A DNA stretch of 45,898 nucleotides from Sphingopyxis sp. HIX (GTDB lineage Bacteria > Pseudomonadota > Alphaproteobacteria > Sphingomonadales > Sphingomonadaceae): positions 1 to 45,898 of the forward strand of contig NZ_LNSB01000044.1 of NCBI RefSeq assembly GCF_001468285.1, read 5' to 3'. A model generated the notes under the pieces. The model was not told where the DNA came from and made no database searches. It saw nothing but the letters and a program-made list of their open reading frames with translations. Shown one piece after another: positions 17,249 to 25,235 of the stretch. The first letter of the stretch is position 1; every line of letters begins with the position of its first letter. The translations under genes and the position numbers were made by a program.

Positions 17249-17260
17249 TTAGTATACTAT
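17249..17260. promoter_or_regulatory. Shared regulon palindrome, copy 5 (six-gene operon / second marR)
   Basis: TTAG-TATA-CTAT, eleven of twelve bases of the perfect TTAGTATACTAA form. It includes a good -10 (TATACT, 17253-17258). It lies 35 bases before the six-gene operon and about 95 bases before the divergent MarR gene. Confidence 0.65.
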
Positions 17261-17295
17261 CTTTCTGGCGAACAGGGACGGAGGATCGCGGGACC

Positions 17296-18930
17296 ATGAT
17301 GGGATTGATGCAGGATGTGCCGCTGACCGTGGACCGCATCCTCGACCATGCCGCGAACTGGCAAGGAAACCGCGAAATCGTGTCGCGCGATGCCGAGGGC
17401 CGCGTCACCCGCTCGACCTACGCCGCCATCCACGCCGATGCGAAGCGCGTCTCGAATGCGCTCGCCGCCGAGGGAATCAAGCAGGGCGACCGCGTCGCGA
17501 CGATGGGCTGGAACAGCGCGCGCCACCTGTCGGCCTGGTATGGCGCGGCGGGCATGGGGGCGGTGCTCCACACGCTCAACCCGCGCCTCTTCCTCGAACA
17601 GATCGCCTATATCGCGAACCATGCCGGCGACCGCCTGCTCATCGCCGACCCCGCGACCGCCGACCTCGTCGAAGAACTGTTGCCGCAGGTGCCGAGCATC
17701 GAGAAGGTGATCTTCTTCTGCGACGCCGCGTCGCTGCCCCAGACCAGCTTTCCCGCCATCGCCTTCGACGACTGGATCGCGGGCCAAACCGCCGATTTTG
17801 ACTGGGGCGGTTTCGACGAAAATGCCGCCTGCGGGCTCTGCTACACCAGCGGCACCACGGGCAATCCCAAGGGTGTGCTCTATTCGCACCGCTCCAACTA
17901 CATCCACGCGCTGATGACGCTCCAGCGCGACGCGCTCGGCCTCTCGGCGCGCGACACTGTGCTGCTCGTCGTGCCGATGTACCACGCCAACGCCTGGGGC
18001 GTCGTCTATTCGGCACCCGCGGTCGGCGCCAGGCTCGTGCTGCCGGGGCAGCGCATGGACGGCGAATCGATCTACAATCTGATCGAGCAGGAGGGCGTTA
18101 CTTACTCGGCCGCCGTCCCGACCGTGTGGCAGATGCTGCTCCAATATATGCAGGAGAATGGCAAGCGCTTCACCACGCTCGAACGCGTCACCATCGGCGG
18201 CTCGGCGTGCCCCGAATCGATCATCCGCACCTTCCGCGACGATTATGGCGTCGACGTCATCCAGGGCTGGGGCATGACCGAAACCTCGCCGCTCGGCACC
18301 GTGTCGGTGCCCAATGCGTCGGTCGCTGCGAAATCAGAGCCCGAGCAGATGGCGTACAAGCTCAAGCAGGGCCGCCTGCTCTGCGGGCTCGAGATGAAGC
18401 TCGTCGACGACGCCGGCAACCGCCTGCCGCATGACGGCAAGACCCCCGGCCGGCTGATGATCAAGGGGCCGACGATCGCCGGCGCCTATTTCGGCGGCGA
18501 AGGCGGCGACGTGCTCGATGCCGAGGGCTTTTTCGACACCGGCGACGTCAGCACGATCGACGGCGAGGGCTATATGCAGATCACCGACCGCGCCAAGGAT
18601 GTCGTCAAGTCGGGCGGCGAATGGATCAGCTCGATCGAGATCGAGAATATCGCCATGGGGCATGATGCGGTCGCCAACGCCGCGGTCGTCGGCGTGTCAC
18701 ATCCCAAATGGGACGAACGCCCGATCCTGCTCTGCCAATTGAAGCCCGGCGCCAGCGCAACGGCCGCCGACCTGACCCAATATCTCGACGGCAAGATTGC
18801 CAAATGGTGGATGCCCGACGACGTCCTCTTCGTCGACGACATCCCGCTCGGCCCGACGGGCAAGATCGACAAGAAAGCGATCCGCGCCGGGCTGGAGGGC
18901 TACAAGCTGCCCTTCGAGGTCAGCCGCTAG
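17296..18930 (+). CDS. Acyl-CoA ligase, AlkK/medium-chain type
   Basis: A 544-residue AMP-dependent ligase that forms acyl-CoA. Motifs are LCYTSGTTGNPKGVLYSHRS, PMYHANAWG (typical of the AlkK/DmdB group), QGWGMTETSPLG, TDRAKDVVKSGGEWISSIEIE, and the lysine in GPTGKIDKKAIR. The first of two adjacent ATG codons is used. It is the first gene of a tight six-gene plus-strand operon and lies just behind a regulon palindrome. It probably activates the operon's substrate or an intermediate. Chain type cannot be fixed from sequence. Confidence 0.94.
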   Translation: MMGLMQDVPLTVDRILDHAANWQGNREIVSRDAEGRVTRSTYAAIHADAKRVSNALAAEGIKQGDRVATMGWNSARHLSAWYGAAGMGAVLHTLNPRLFLEQIAYIANHAGDRLLIADPATADLVEELLPQVPSIEKVIFFCDAASLPQTSFPAIAFDDWIAGQTADFDWGGFDENAACGLCYTSGTTGNPKGVLYSHRSNYIHALMTLQRDALGLSARDTVLLVVPMYHANAWGVVYSAPAVGARLVLPGQRMDGESIYNLIEQEGVTYSAAVPTVWQMLLQYMQENGKRFTTLERVTIGGSACPESIIRTFRDDYGVDVIQGWGMTETSPLGTVSVPNASVAAKSEPEQMAYKLKQGRLLCGLEMKLVDDAGNRLPHDGKTPGRLMIKGPTIAGAYFGGEGGDVLDAEGFFDTGDVSTIDGEGYMQITDRAKDVVKSGGEWISSIEIENIAMGHDAVANAAVVGVSHPKWDERPILLCQLKPGASATAADLTQYLDGKIAKWWMPDDVLFVDDIPLGPTGKIDKKAIRAGLEGYKLPFEVSR

Positions 18931-18956
18931 AACAACCGGAAACAGGAGAGAGACAT

Positions 18957-20084
18957 ATGGATCCCAATGGCATCGAGGGCCTCGACGCGACTTTCATCGG
19001 CCGCGCGCCGCCGACCGCGCCGCGCATCCAGGCGGGCGGCCACCCGTGCCAGGGCATCTATTGGACCGAGGCGGGCAAGCGGCCGAAGGTCGCGATCATC
19101 GCCACCCACTATAATGTCGATTTCTCCGAACATTATATCGCGCCTTACTTTGCGCGGCAGGGCTTCGGCTTCCTCGGCTGGAACACCCGCTATCGCGGTT
19201 TCGAGGACCAGTTCCTGCTCGAACATGCCGTGCTCGACATCGGCGTCGGCATGAAATGGCTGAAGGAAGAGGCGGGCGTCGAGCAGATCGTCATCCTCGG
19301 CAATTCGGGCGGTGGATCGCTGATGGGCGCCTATCAGGCCGAAGCCATCGCGCCGACGCTCACCGACCGCCTGCCCTCGGTCGGCCAGGACGCGCTCGCG
19401 CAGCTGGTGAAGGGCGACCTCTACATCAGCTTCAACGCGCACCAGGGCCGCCCCGAAGTCCTCACCGACTGGATGGACGCCTCGGTGATCGACGAGAATG
19501 ATCCGACGCTGACCGACCCCGAACTCGATCCGTTTAACCCCGATAACGGACCGCCCTATTCGGGCGAATTCATCGCGAAATATCGCGCCGGCCAGCGCGC
19601 CCGCAACCAGCGCATCACCGACTCGGCGAAGGCCGAGCTCGCACGGCTCAACGCGGCGGACATCCCCGACCGCATCTTCCCGCTCTTCCGCTGCTGGGGC
19701 GACATCCGCTGCGTCGATCCCGCGATCGACCCGTCGGAGCGCAAGCCCAACTGGTGCTATCGCGGCGACCCCGCGATCGCCAACCGCACCCCCAGCATCG
19801 GCCGCGCCAACACGCTCAAGACCTGGCTCAACATGTGGAGCCTCGAAACCTCGCCGTGCCAGGGCCAGCCGCATCTCGCGAAGCACGACACGCCGGCGCT
19901 GGTGGTGCAGGGGCTCGCCGACACCGGCGTCTTCCCCAGCGATGCGCGCAAGATCTTCGATTTCCTCGGCTCGACCGACAAAAAGATCGAACTGATCCCC
20001 GGCGCGCATTATTTCGAGGATTCGATCAAGGAACGGCAGGACGCCGCCGACCTCGTCGGCGCGTGGATCCGGGAGAAGCTGTGA
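18957..20084 (+). CDS. Alpha/beta-hydrolase fold protein
   Basis: A 375-residue protein of the alpha/beta-hydrolase fold. The nucleophile elbow is GNSGGG with Ser117, followed far downstream by LVVQGLADTGVF (acid region) and PGAHYFED (likely catalytic His). It should hydrolyse an ester, thioester or C-C bond in the cytoplasm; no signal peptide is present. The ATG at 18957 follows AGGAGAG. The stop precedes the kinase start by one base, so translation is coupled. It differs clearly from the second hydrolase-fold gene at the end of this operon, which lacks the Ser. Confidence 0.88.
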   Translation: MDPNGIEGLDATFIGRAPPTAPRIQAGGHPCQGIYWTEAGKRPKVAIIATHYNVDFSEHYIAPYFARQGFGFLGWNTRYRGFEDQFLLEHAVLDIGVGMKWLKEEAGVEQIVILGNSGGGSLMGAYQAEAIAPTLTDRLPSVGQDALAQLVKGDLYISFNAHQGRPEVLTDWMDASVIDENDPTLTDPELDPFNPDNGPPYSGEFIAKYRAGQRARNQRITDSAKAELARLNAADIPDRIFPLFRCWGDIRCVDPAIDPSERKPNWCYRGDPAIANRTPSIGRANTLKTWLNMWSLETSPCQGQPHLAKHDTPALVVQGLADTGVFPSDARKIFDFLGSTDKKIELIPGAHYFEDSIKERQDAADLVGAWIREKL

Positions 20085-20085
20085 C

Positions 20086-21060
20086 GTGACGGCGGACGCC
20101 GACATCATCGAGGCGCTGCGCGGCGCCGGGCTGGCGGGGGAGGGCGAGGTCGTCCTCCAGCCGCTGACCGGCGGCGTGTCGTGCGATGTGTGGAAGGTCG
20201 ACAGCCTCGCCGGCCCGATCGTCGTCAAGCGCCCGCTGCCGCAGCTCCGCGTCGCCGCCGAATGGCTCGCCCCCGTCGAGCGCGGCACCAGCGAGGTGCG
20301 CTGGCTGCGCCGCGCGCGCGGCGTCGATCCGTATATCGCGCCCGAGGTGCTCGCCGAGCTGCCCACCGGCCACGCCTTCGCGATGCGCTTCCTCCCCGGT
20401 TGCCCGGTGTGGAAGGACGAGCTGATGGCGGGGCGCGTCGATGCCGGTTTCGCCGCGCAGGTGGGGAAGGGCATCGCCGCGGTCCACGCCGCCACCGCGT
20501 ACAACGACGCCGACCGCGCCGACTTCCCCAACGACCACATGTTTCGCGCGCTGCGCGTCGATCCCTTCCTGCTCTATGTCGCGCAGCAGGATGCCGAACT
20601 CGCGCCCGCACTCACCGCGCTCGCCGCCGACCTGTCGGGGCGCAAGATCGCGCTCGTCCATGGCGACGTCAGCCCTAAGAATATCCTCGTCAGCGCCGAC
20701 GGCCCGGTCTTCCTCGACGCCGAATGCGCGGTCTATGGCGACCCCGCCTTCGACCTCGCCTTCTGTACCACGCACTTGCTGCTCAAGGCGGTGTGGTCGG
20801 GCGACGTGCGGCTGAACGCGGCCGCCGCCACGCTCGTCGCAGCCTATCGCGCCGGCATCGACTGGGAAGATGCCGAGGACCTGCTGCTCCGCGCGGGCAA
20901 GCTCACCGCCGCGTTGCTCCTCGCGCGTGTCGAGGGCAAGTCGCCCGCGCCCTATCTCACCGACCCCGAACACAAGACGATCGTCCGCGATCAGGCGCGC
21001 GCGCTGATCCGCGCGCCGGAGCCCATCGACACGCTCGTCGCCAACTGGAAAAGGATTTGA
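20086..21060 (+). CDS. APH-family small-molecule phosphotransferase
   Basis: A 324-residue kinase-fold protein of the aminoglycoside phosphotransferase family, which transfers phosphate from ATP to a hydroxyl group of a small molecule. Visible parts are Lys48 in IVVKRP, the catalytic loop VHGDVSPKN (His192, Asp194, Asn199), and the metal Asp211 in FLDAE. The GTG start at 20086 comes one base after the previous stop. Sitting between a hydrolase and an enolase-like gene, it is unlikely to be an antibiotic resistance gene and more likely phosphorylates a pathway intermediate for the next enzyme. That role is inference. Confidence 0.9.
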   Translation: MTADADIIEALRGAGLAGEGEVVLQPLTGGVSCDVWKVDSLAGPIVVKRPLPQLRVAAEWLAPVERGTSEVRWLRRARGVDPYIAPEVLAELPTGHAFAMRFLPGCPVWKDELMAGRVDAGFAAQVGKGIAAVHAATAYNDADRADFPNDHMFRALRVDPFLLYVAQQDAELAPALTALAADLSGRKIALVHGDVSPKNILVSADGPVFLDAECAVYGDPAFDLAFCTTHLLLKAVWSGDVRLNAAAATLVAAYRAGIDWEDAEDLLLRAGKLTAALLLARVEGKSPAPYLTDPEHKTIVRDQARALIRAPEPIDTLVANWKRI

Positions 21061-21061
21061 A

Positions 21062-22360
21062 ATGACGTCGCCCATCGCTTCCGTCACCGGCCGCCAGCTC
21101 TGGGATTCGCGCGGCCGCCCCACGGTCGAGGCCGAAGTCACACTCGCCTCGGGTGCCGTCGGACGCGCCATCGCCCCCGCGGGCGCCTCGCGCGGCGCGC
21201 ATGAGGCGATCGACCTGCGCGATGGTGGCACGGCCTTCGGCGGCTATGGCGTCAACCGCGCCGTGGCAGGCATCGGCGCCGAGATCGCCCCCGCGATCAC
21301 CGGCATGGACGCCTATGATCAGGCCGCGGTCGATGCCGCGCTCTGTGCGCTCGATGGCACCCCGAGCAAGGCGCGCCTCGGCGCCAATGCCGTCGTCGCG
21401 GTGTCGATGGCGGTGCTCCACGCCGCCGCCGCCGATGCGCGGCTGCCTTTGTGGCGCTATCTCGCGGGCGATAAGAAGGTTCGCATCCCGCTCCCAGAAA
21501 TCCAGATTTTCGGAGGCGGCGCGCACGCCGGGCGGCGCACCGATGTGCAGGACTTCATGATCATGTGCCCGACGGCGGGCAGTTTCCGCCGCGCGCTCGA
21601 AATCACCGACGATGTCTACCGCGCCGCGGGCAAGCTCATGGAAGCCAAAGGCCCGCTCAGCGGCGTCGCCGACGAGGGCGGCTGGTGGCCGAACTTCGCC
21701 TCGAACGAAGATGCGCTCGATACGCTGACCAAGGCGATCGAGGCGAGCGGCCACCGAGCGGGCGAGGATGTTTTCATCTCGCTCGACATCGCGGCCAACG
21801 AACTCGGCGATGCTTCGGGCTACAGCCTCGCCCTCGACGACGGCCGCCTGACGAGCGAGGCGATGGCCGCGCGCATCATCGAATGGGCGGGCCGTTATCC
21901 GATCCTGTCGATCGAGGACCCCGCGGGGCAGGACGACTGGACCGCGATGGCCGCGGTCACCGCCGCGATCGGCGACCGCGTGCAGATCATCGGCGACGAT
22001 GTGCTCGTCACCAACGCCGAACGCGTCGCCCGCGCCGGCGATGCAGGCGTGTGCAATGCTGCGCTCATCAAGGTCAATCAGGTCGGCACCGTCACCGAGT
22101 CCAAGGCTGCACTCGACGCCGTCGTCGCGCGCGGCTGGGGCGCGATCGTCTCGGCGCGCTCGGGCGAGAGCGAGGACGTCACCATCGCGCATCTAGCGAC
22201 GGGCTGGAACGCCGGGCAATTGAAGGTCGGCAGCTTCACCCGCTCCGAACGCATGGCGAAATGGAACGAGATGCTGCGCATCGAGGAAGCGATGGGCGCC
22301 GACGCCGTGTTCGCGGGCTTCTCGGCCTTCGCCGGCAGCATTGGCGCGGTCGCGGCATGA
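21062..22360 (+). CDS. Enolase-like protein with altered active site
   Basis: A 432-residue enolase homologue. True enolase interconverts 2-phosphoglycerate and phosphoenolpyruvate. Kept here are the metal ligands Asp242, Glu285 and Asp312, the general base Lys337, Glu205 in DEGG, Arg366-Ser367 and Lys388. Changed are the mobile loop SGAST (here AGASR, 40-44), the Glu of QEFMI (Asp164) and the His of SHRSGETED (Ala365). The chemistry of proton removal next to a carboxylate therefore seems possible, but substrate fit should differ. It lies one base after a small-molecule kinase gene and overlaps a 2-hydroxyacid dehydrogenase gene, so it is probably not the glycolytic enolase but a pathway lyase acting on a phosphorylated intermediate. 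Confidence 0.92.
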   Translation: MTSPIASVTGRQLWDSRGRPTVEAEVTLASGAVGRAIAPAGASRGAHEAIDLRDGGTAFGGYGVNRAVAGIGAEIAPAITGMDAYDQAAVDAALCALDGTPSKARLGANAVVAVSMAVLHAAAADARLPLWRYLAGDKKVRIPLPEIQIFGGGAHAGRRTDVQDFMIMCPTAGSFRRALEITDDVYRAAGKLMEAKGPLSGVADEGGWWPNFASNEDALDTLTKAIEASGHRAGEDVFISLDIAANELGDASGYSLALDDGRLTSEAMAARIIEWAGRYPILSIEDPAGQDDWTAMAAVTAAIGDRVQIIGDDVLVTNAERVARAGDAGVCNAALIKVNQVGTVTESKAALDAVVARGWGAIVSARSGESEDVTIAHLATGWNAGQLKVGSFTRSERMAKWNEMLRIEEAMGADAVFAGFSAFAGSIGAVAA

Positions 22361-23277
22361 TCGTCCTCCACGCGCGCCCCAGCCCCGGCTTCCGCGAGGC
22401 GGTCGATGCGATCTTCGGCCCCGGCGTCGTGACGCATGTCGATGAGGCCGCGCCGCTCGGCGAAGTGGCCCCCGACATCACCGCGCTGCTCCATGTGCTG
22501 ACCCCGGTGACGCCCGAGTTCATCGCATCGGCGCCCAAATTGAAGCTGATCCAGAAGCTCGGCGTCGGGGTCAACACCATCGCGCTCGACGCCGCGCGGG
22601 ACCACAAGGTCGCGGTGTGCAACATGCCCGGCACCAACAGCCAGGCGGTCGCCGAAATGGCGCTGTCGCTGATGATGGCGGTGCTGCGCCGCACCTGCTT
22701 CTTCGACGCGCGCACCCGCGCCGGGCAGGGCTGGACCGCCGACCCCTCCGAACTCGATCAGGTCGGCGAGATCGGCGGGCGCACCATCGGCCTCGTCGGC
22801 TTCGGCCATTCGGCGCAATTGCTGGCGCCAGCCCTCGCCGCACTCGGTGCGAAGATCGTCTACACGGCGCGCAGCAAGCGCGACGTGCCCTACGAATATC
22901 TGCCGCTCGACGAACTGCTCGGCACCAGCGACATCGTCTCGCTGCACATGCCGCTGACCGAGGAAACGCGCGCCAGCATCGACCCCTTCGCGATGAAGAA
23001 GGGCGCGGTGCTCATAAACACCGCGCGCGGCGAACTCGTCGATCAGGCGAAACTCGTCGAAGCCCTGACCAGCGGCCATCTCCGCGGCGCGGGTCTCGAC
23101 GTCTTCGCCGAAGAACCGCTGCCGCACGGCAATCCGCTGCTCGGTCTGCCCAATGCCGTGCTTGCCCCGCACATAGCCTGGCTCACCCCCGAAACGCTCG
23201 TCCGCAGCCTGACCGTCGCGCACGAAAACTGCCGCCGCCTCGTCGCTGGCGAACCGCTCCTGCATCAGGTGATCTAA
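22357..23277 (+). CDS. D-isomer-specific 2-hydroxyacid dehydrogenase
   Basis: A 306-residue NAD(P)-dependent dehydrogenase that reduces a 2-keto acid or oxidises a D-2-hydroxy acid. The nucleotide fold motif is GLVGFGHSAQLLA (Gly148, Gly150), and the catalytic set is Arg224 in NTARGELVD, Glu252/253 in DVFAEEPLP, and His272 in APHIAWLT. The ATG at 22357 overlaps the enolase-like stop by four bases. Since an enolase reaction yields an enol that becomes a 2-keto acid after loss of phosphate, this enzyme could act on the next intermediate, though this order is inferred from gene order. Confidence 0.93.
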   Translation: MIVLHARPSPGFREAVDAIFGPGVVTHVDEAAPLGEVAPDITALLHVLTPVTPEFIASAPKLKLIQKLGVGVNTIALDAARDHKVAVCNMPGTNSQAVAEMALSLMMAVLRRTCFFDARTRAGQGWTADPSELDQVGEIGGRTIGLVGFGHSAQLLAPALAALGAKIVYTARSKRDVPYEYLPLDELLGTSDIVSLHMPLTEETRASIDPFAMKKGAVLINTARGELVDQAKLVEALTSGHLRGAGLDVFAEEPLPHGNPLLGLPNAVLAPHIAWLTPETLVRSLTVAHENCRRLVAGEPLLHQVI

Positions 23278-23969
23278 TGTCGCTCCCCATCGTCCTCATC
23301 ACGGGCCAATTGCTCACCGACGCCGTCTGGCAGCCTTTGCTCGACGCCTGGCCCAACCGCGACATCATCGTCGCCGACAACCGGAGCGACGACACGATCG
23401 AGGGCTTTGCCCAGCGCCTTCTCGACAATGCCCCGCCCAAATTTGCGCTCGTCGCCCACGCGATGGGCGGCTTCATCGCCTTCGAGGTCATGCGCCGCGC
23501 GCCCGAACGCGTCGCGAAGCTCGCGCTGATCTCGACACTCGCCTCCGCTGACGGGCCCGCGCAGACCGCGCGGCGGCAGGGCTATATCGATCTCGTCGAA
23601 GCCGGAAATTTCGACCAGGTCGTCGAGGAACGCATCCCGATCCTCTTCCCCGAGGAAAAGCGGGACGATGAACGCCTGCTCGGCATCGCGCGCCGTATGG
23701 CCGCCGACACCGGCGCCGACACCTTCCTCGCCCAGCAGCGCGCGATCATGGCGCGCATCGACAGCCGCCCGCGCCTCGGAGAGATCGCGGTCCCGACCTT
23801 GCTGATTTGGGGCGAAAAGGACGGCATCACCAGCCGCGCGCATCATGACGAGATTTTGGATGCCATCCCCGGCGCGAAGCTGGAAGTGATCACGGGGGCC
23901 GGGCATTTGCCGACCGTCGAGGCGCCCGAGATTGTGGTGCCGCTGCTGAGCGAGTTTATCGAAGCGTGA
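23277..23969 (+). CDS. Alpha/beta-hydrolase fold protein lacking the nucleophilic Ser
   Basis: A 230-residue alpha/beta-hydrolase fold protein. The nucleophile elbow, normally GHSMGG, reads AHAMGG, so the Ser is replaced by Ala62 (codon GCG). The acid Asp182 in GEKDGI and His210 in GAGHLP are kept. It cannot use the standard acyl-enzyme route. It may be a lyase or binding protein, or may have lost activity. It overlaps the dehydrogenase stop by one base and ends the six-gene operon. The reading frame is intact and codon use is normal, so it does not look like a decaying gene. Confidence 0.88.
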   Translation: MSLPIVLITGQLLTDAVWQPLLDAWPNRDIIVADNRSDDTIEGFAQRLLDNAPPKFALVAHAMGGFIAFEVMRRAPERVAKLALISTLASADGPAQTARRQGYIDLVEAGNFDQVVEERIPILFPEEKRDDERLLGIARRMAADTGADTFLAQQRAIMARIDSRPRLGEIAVPTLLIWGEKDGITSRAHHDEILDAIPGAKLEVITGAGHLPTVEAPEIVVPLLSEFIEA

Positions 23970-23972
23970 CAC

Positions 23973-24088
23973 CCCCTCCCGCAAGCGGGAGGGGCAGCGA
24001 GACTTGGCAGCTTGCTGCCTAGTCGCAGCGGGGTGGGCATTCGCCCCGTTGCTGGCCCACCCCCGACCCCTCCCGCCTGCGGGAGGGG
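23973..24088. repeat. Intergenic palindromic repeat, copy A (116 bases)
   Basis: The element has a GC-rich hairpin at each end (CCCCTCCCGC paired with GCGGGAGGGG) around a core with AGCGAGACT, AGTCGCAGCGGGGTGGGC and GCCCACCCCCGACC. A nearly identical 116-base copy lies at 44225-44340. It sits in the convergent gap between the six-gene operon and the MetE-like gene and may act as a two-way terminator. It looks like a small dispersed repeat of this genome. Confidence 0.88.
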
Positions 24089-24097
24089 AGAGATGCG

Positions 24098-25150
24098 CTA
24101 CTTCAACTCCCTCCGAACCAGCGCCGTCCCATCGACCATCGCCTTCAGCTTGGCCTGGCTGTGCTCCCTGCTATGGTACTTCATGCCGCAATCGGGCGCG
24201 ATCCACAGCCGTTCGGCGTCGACATAGCGCAAGGCCTCGCGGATGCGTCCCGCGACCACCTCGGGTGTCTCGACCTCGGGGATCGACAGGTCGAGCACGC
24301 CGTACATGATCGTCTTGGTCGGCAGCTCGGCGAGGATCGCGGGGTCGAGCCCCGGCTGCGCCGCCTCGATCGAGATCACGTCGACGTTGGAGGCCTCCAG
24401 CTCGGCAAGGAAGTCGTACGCCTTGGGCTTCGGCCCGGTCGCCCCCGCGCCGTGATGCACCATCGCGTAGCCGAAGCAGATGTGCAGCGCGGTCGTCCCG
24501 CCGACCCCGTCGAGCGCGCGGTTGATCGACTCGATCGCATAGGCATTGGCCTCGGCCGCGCGCGCCTGCAGATAGGGTTCGTCGAGCTGGACGACGTCGA
24601 CCCCCGCCGCGAACAGGTCCTTCACCTCGGCATTGACCGCATCGGCATAGTCCATCGCGAGCGATCGCGCGTCCGGATACCAGCCGTTCTCGGCCTGCTG
24701 CGTCATCGTGAAGGGGCCGGGCAGGGTGAGCTTCACCGGCCGCGTCGAATGGCGGCGCAGGAAGGCGGCATCCTGCGCCTCGATCGGCGCCACGCGCCGG
24801 ATCGGACCCGACACGAGCGGCACCGGATTGGCGTTGCCCGTGCGGTCGATCGCCGTGCCATGCTTTTCCTGGTCGATCCCCGACAGCGCGGTCGCCAGCC
24901 GGTTCGAATAGCTTTCGCGCCGCATTTCGCCATCGCCGACGATGTCGATGCCGATCTCTTCCTGGTCGCGGATCGCCATCAGCGTCGCGGCCTCCTGCGC
25001 GTCGGCCAGCCAGGGTTCGGGAATGCGCCACAAGGTCTCGGCGCGCACGCGCGGCGGCAGGCTCGCCTTCAGCCTTTCGCGGTCGATCAGCCAGTCGGGC
25101 TGGGGGTAGCTTCCGACGATCGTTGTCGGCAATATGGGGTGGTCGAACAA
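24098..25150 (-). CDS. MetE-like (cobalamin-independent methionine synthase C-terminal domain) protein
   Basis: A protein of about 350 residues matching only the C-terminal catalytic barrel of MetE. The zinc ligands are visible: His and Cys in LHICFGY, Glu in ISIEAAQ, and Cys in APDCGMKY. GDGEMRRES and QLDEPYLQ are also typical. Without the N-terminal half of MetE it is probably not a full methionine synthase; such stand-alone proteins may move methyl or other groups to a thiol. The TTG at 25148-25150 has ideal spacing to GAGAGG; another TTG two codons upstream is possible. It is divergent from a CoA ligase with a regulon palindrome between. Confidence 0.88.
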   Translation of the reverse strand: MFDHPILPTTIVGSYPQPDWLIDRERLKASLPPRVRAETLWRIPEPWLADAQEAATLMAIRDQEEIGIDIVGDGEMRRESYSNRLATALSGIDQEKHGTAIDRTGNANPVPLVSGPIRRVAPIEAQDAAFLRRHSTRPVKLTLPGPFTMTQQAENGWYPDARSLAMDYADAVNAEVKDLFAAGVDVVQLDEPYLQARAAEANAYAIESINRALDGVGGTTALHICFGYAMVHHGAGATGPKPKAYDFLAELEASNVDVISIEAAQPGLDPAILAELPTKTIMYGVLDLSIPEVETPEVVAGRIREALRYVDAERLWIAPDCGMKYHSREHSQAKLKAMVDGTALVRRELK

Positions 25151-25189
25151 GGCCAATCCTCTCGATTTTTGGGCTGGTCAAACATTTGC

Positions 25190-25201
25190 TTAGTATTCTA
25201 T
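25190..25201. promoter_or_regulatory. Shared regulon palindrome, copy 6 (MetE-like / CoA ligase)
   Basis: TTAG-TATT-CTAT, with one change from the perfect form. It abuts a possible -10 (TCTAAT, 25201-25206) for the CoA ligase, whose start is 35 bases further on. It lies 40 bases before the MetE-like start on the other strand. Confidence 0.62.
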
Positions 25202-25235
25202 CTAATTCAAGAAAAATGAACCGAGGGAGAGCGAA

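Noticed and set aside
20086..21060. Antibiotic resistance kinase
   Set aside because: The APH fold alone does not show resistance, and the gene is coupled to enzymes of a catabolic operon.
21062..22360. Glycolytic enolase
   Set aside because: The SGAST loop, the QEFMI Glu and the SHRSG His are changed, and the gene is inside an operon with unrelated enzymes.
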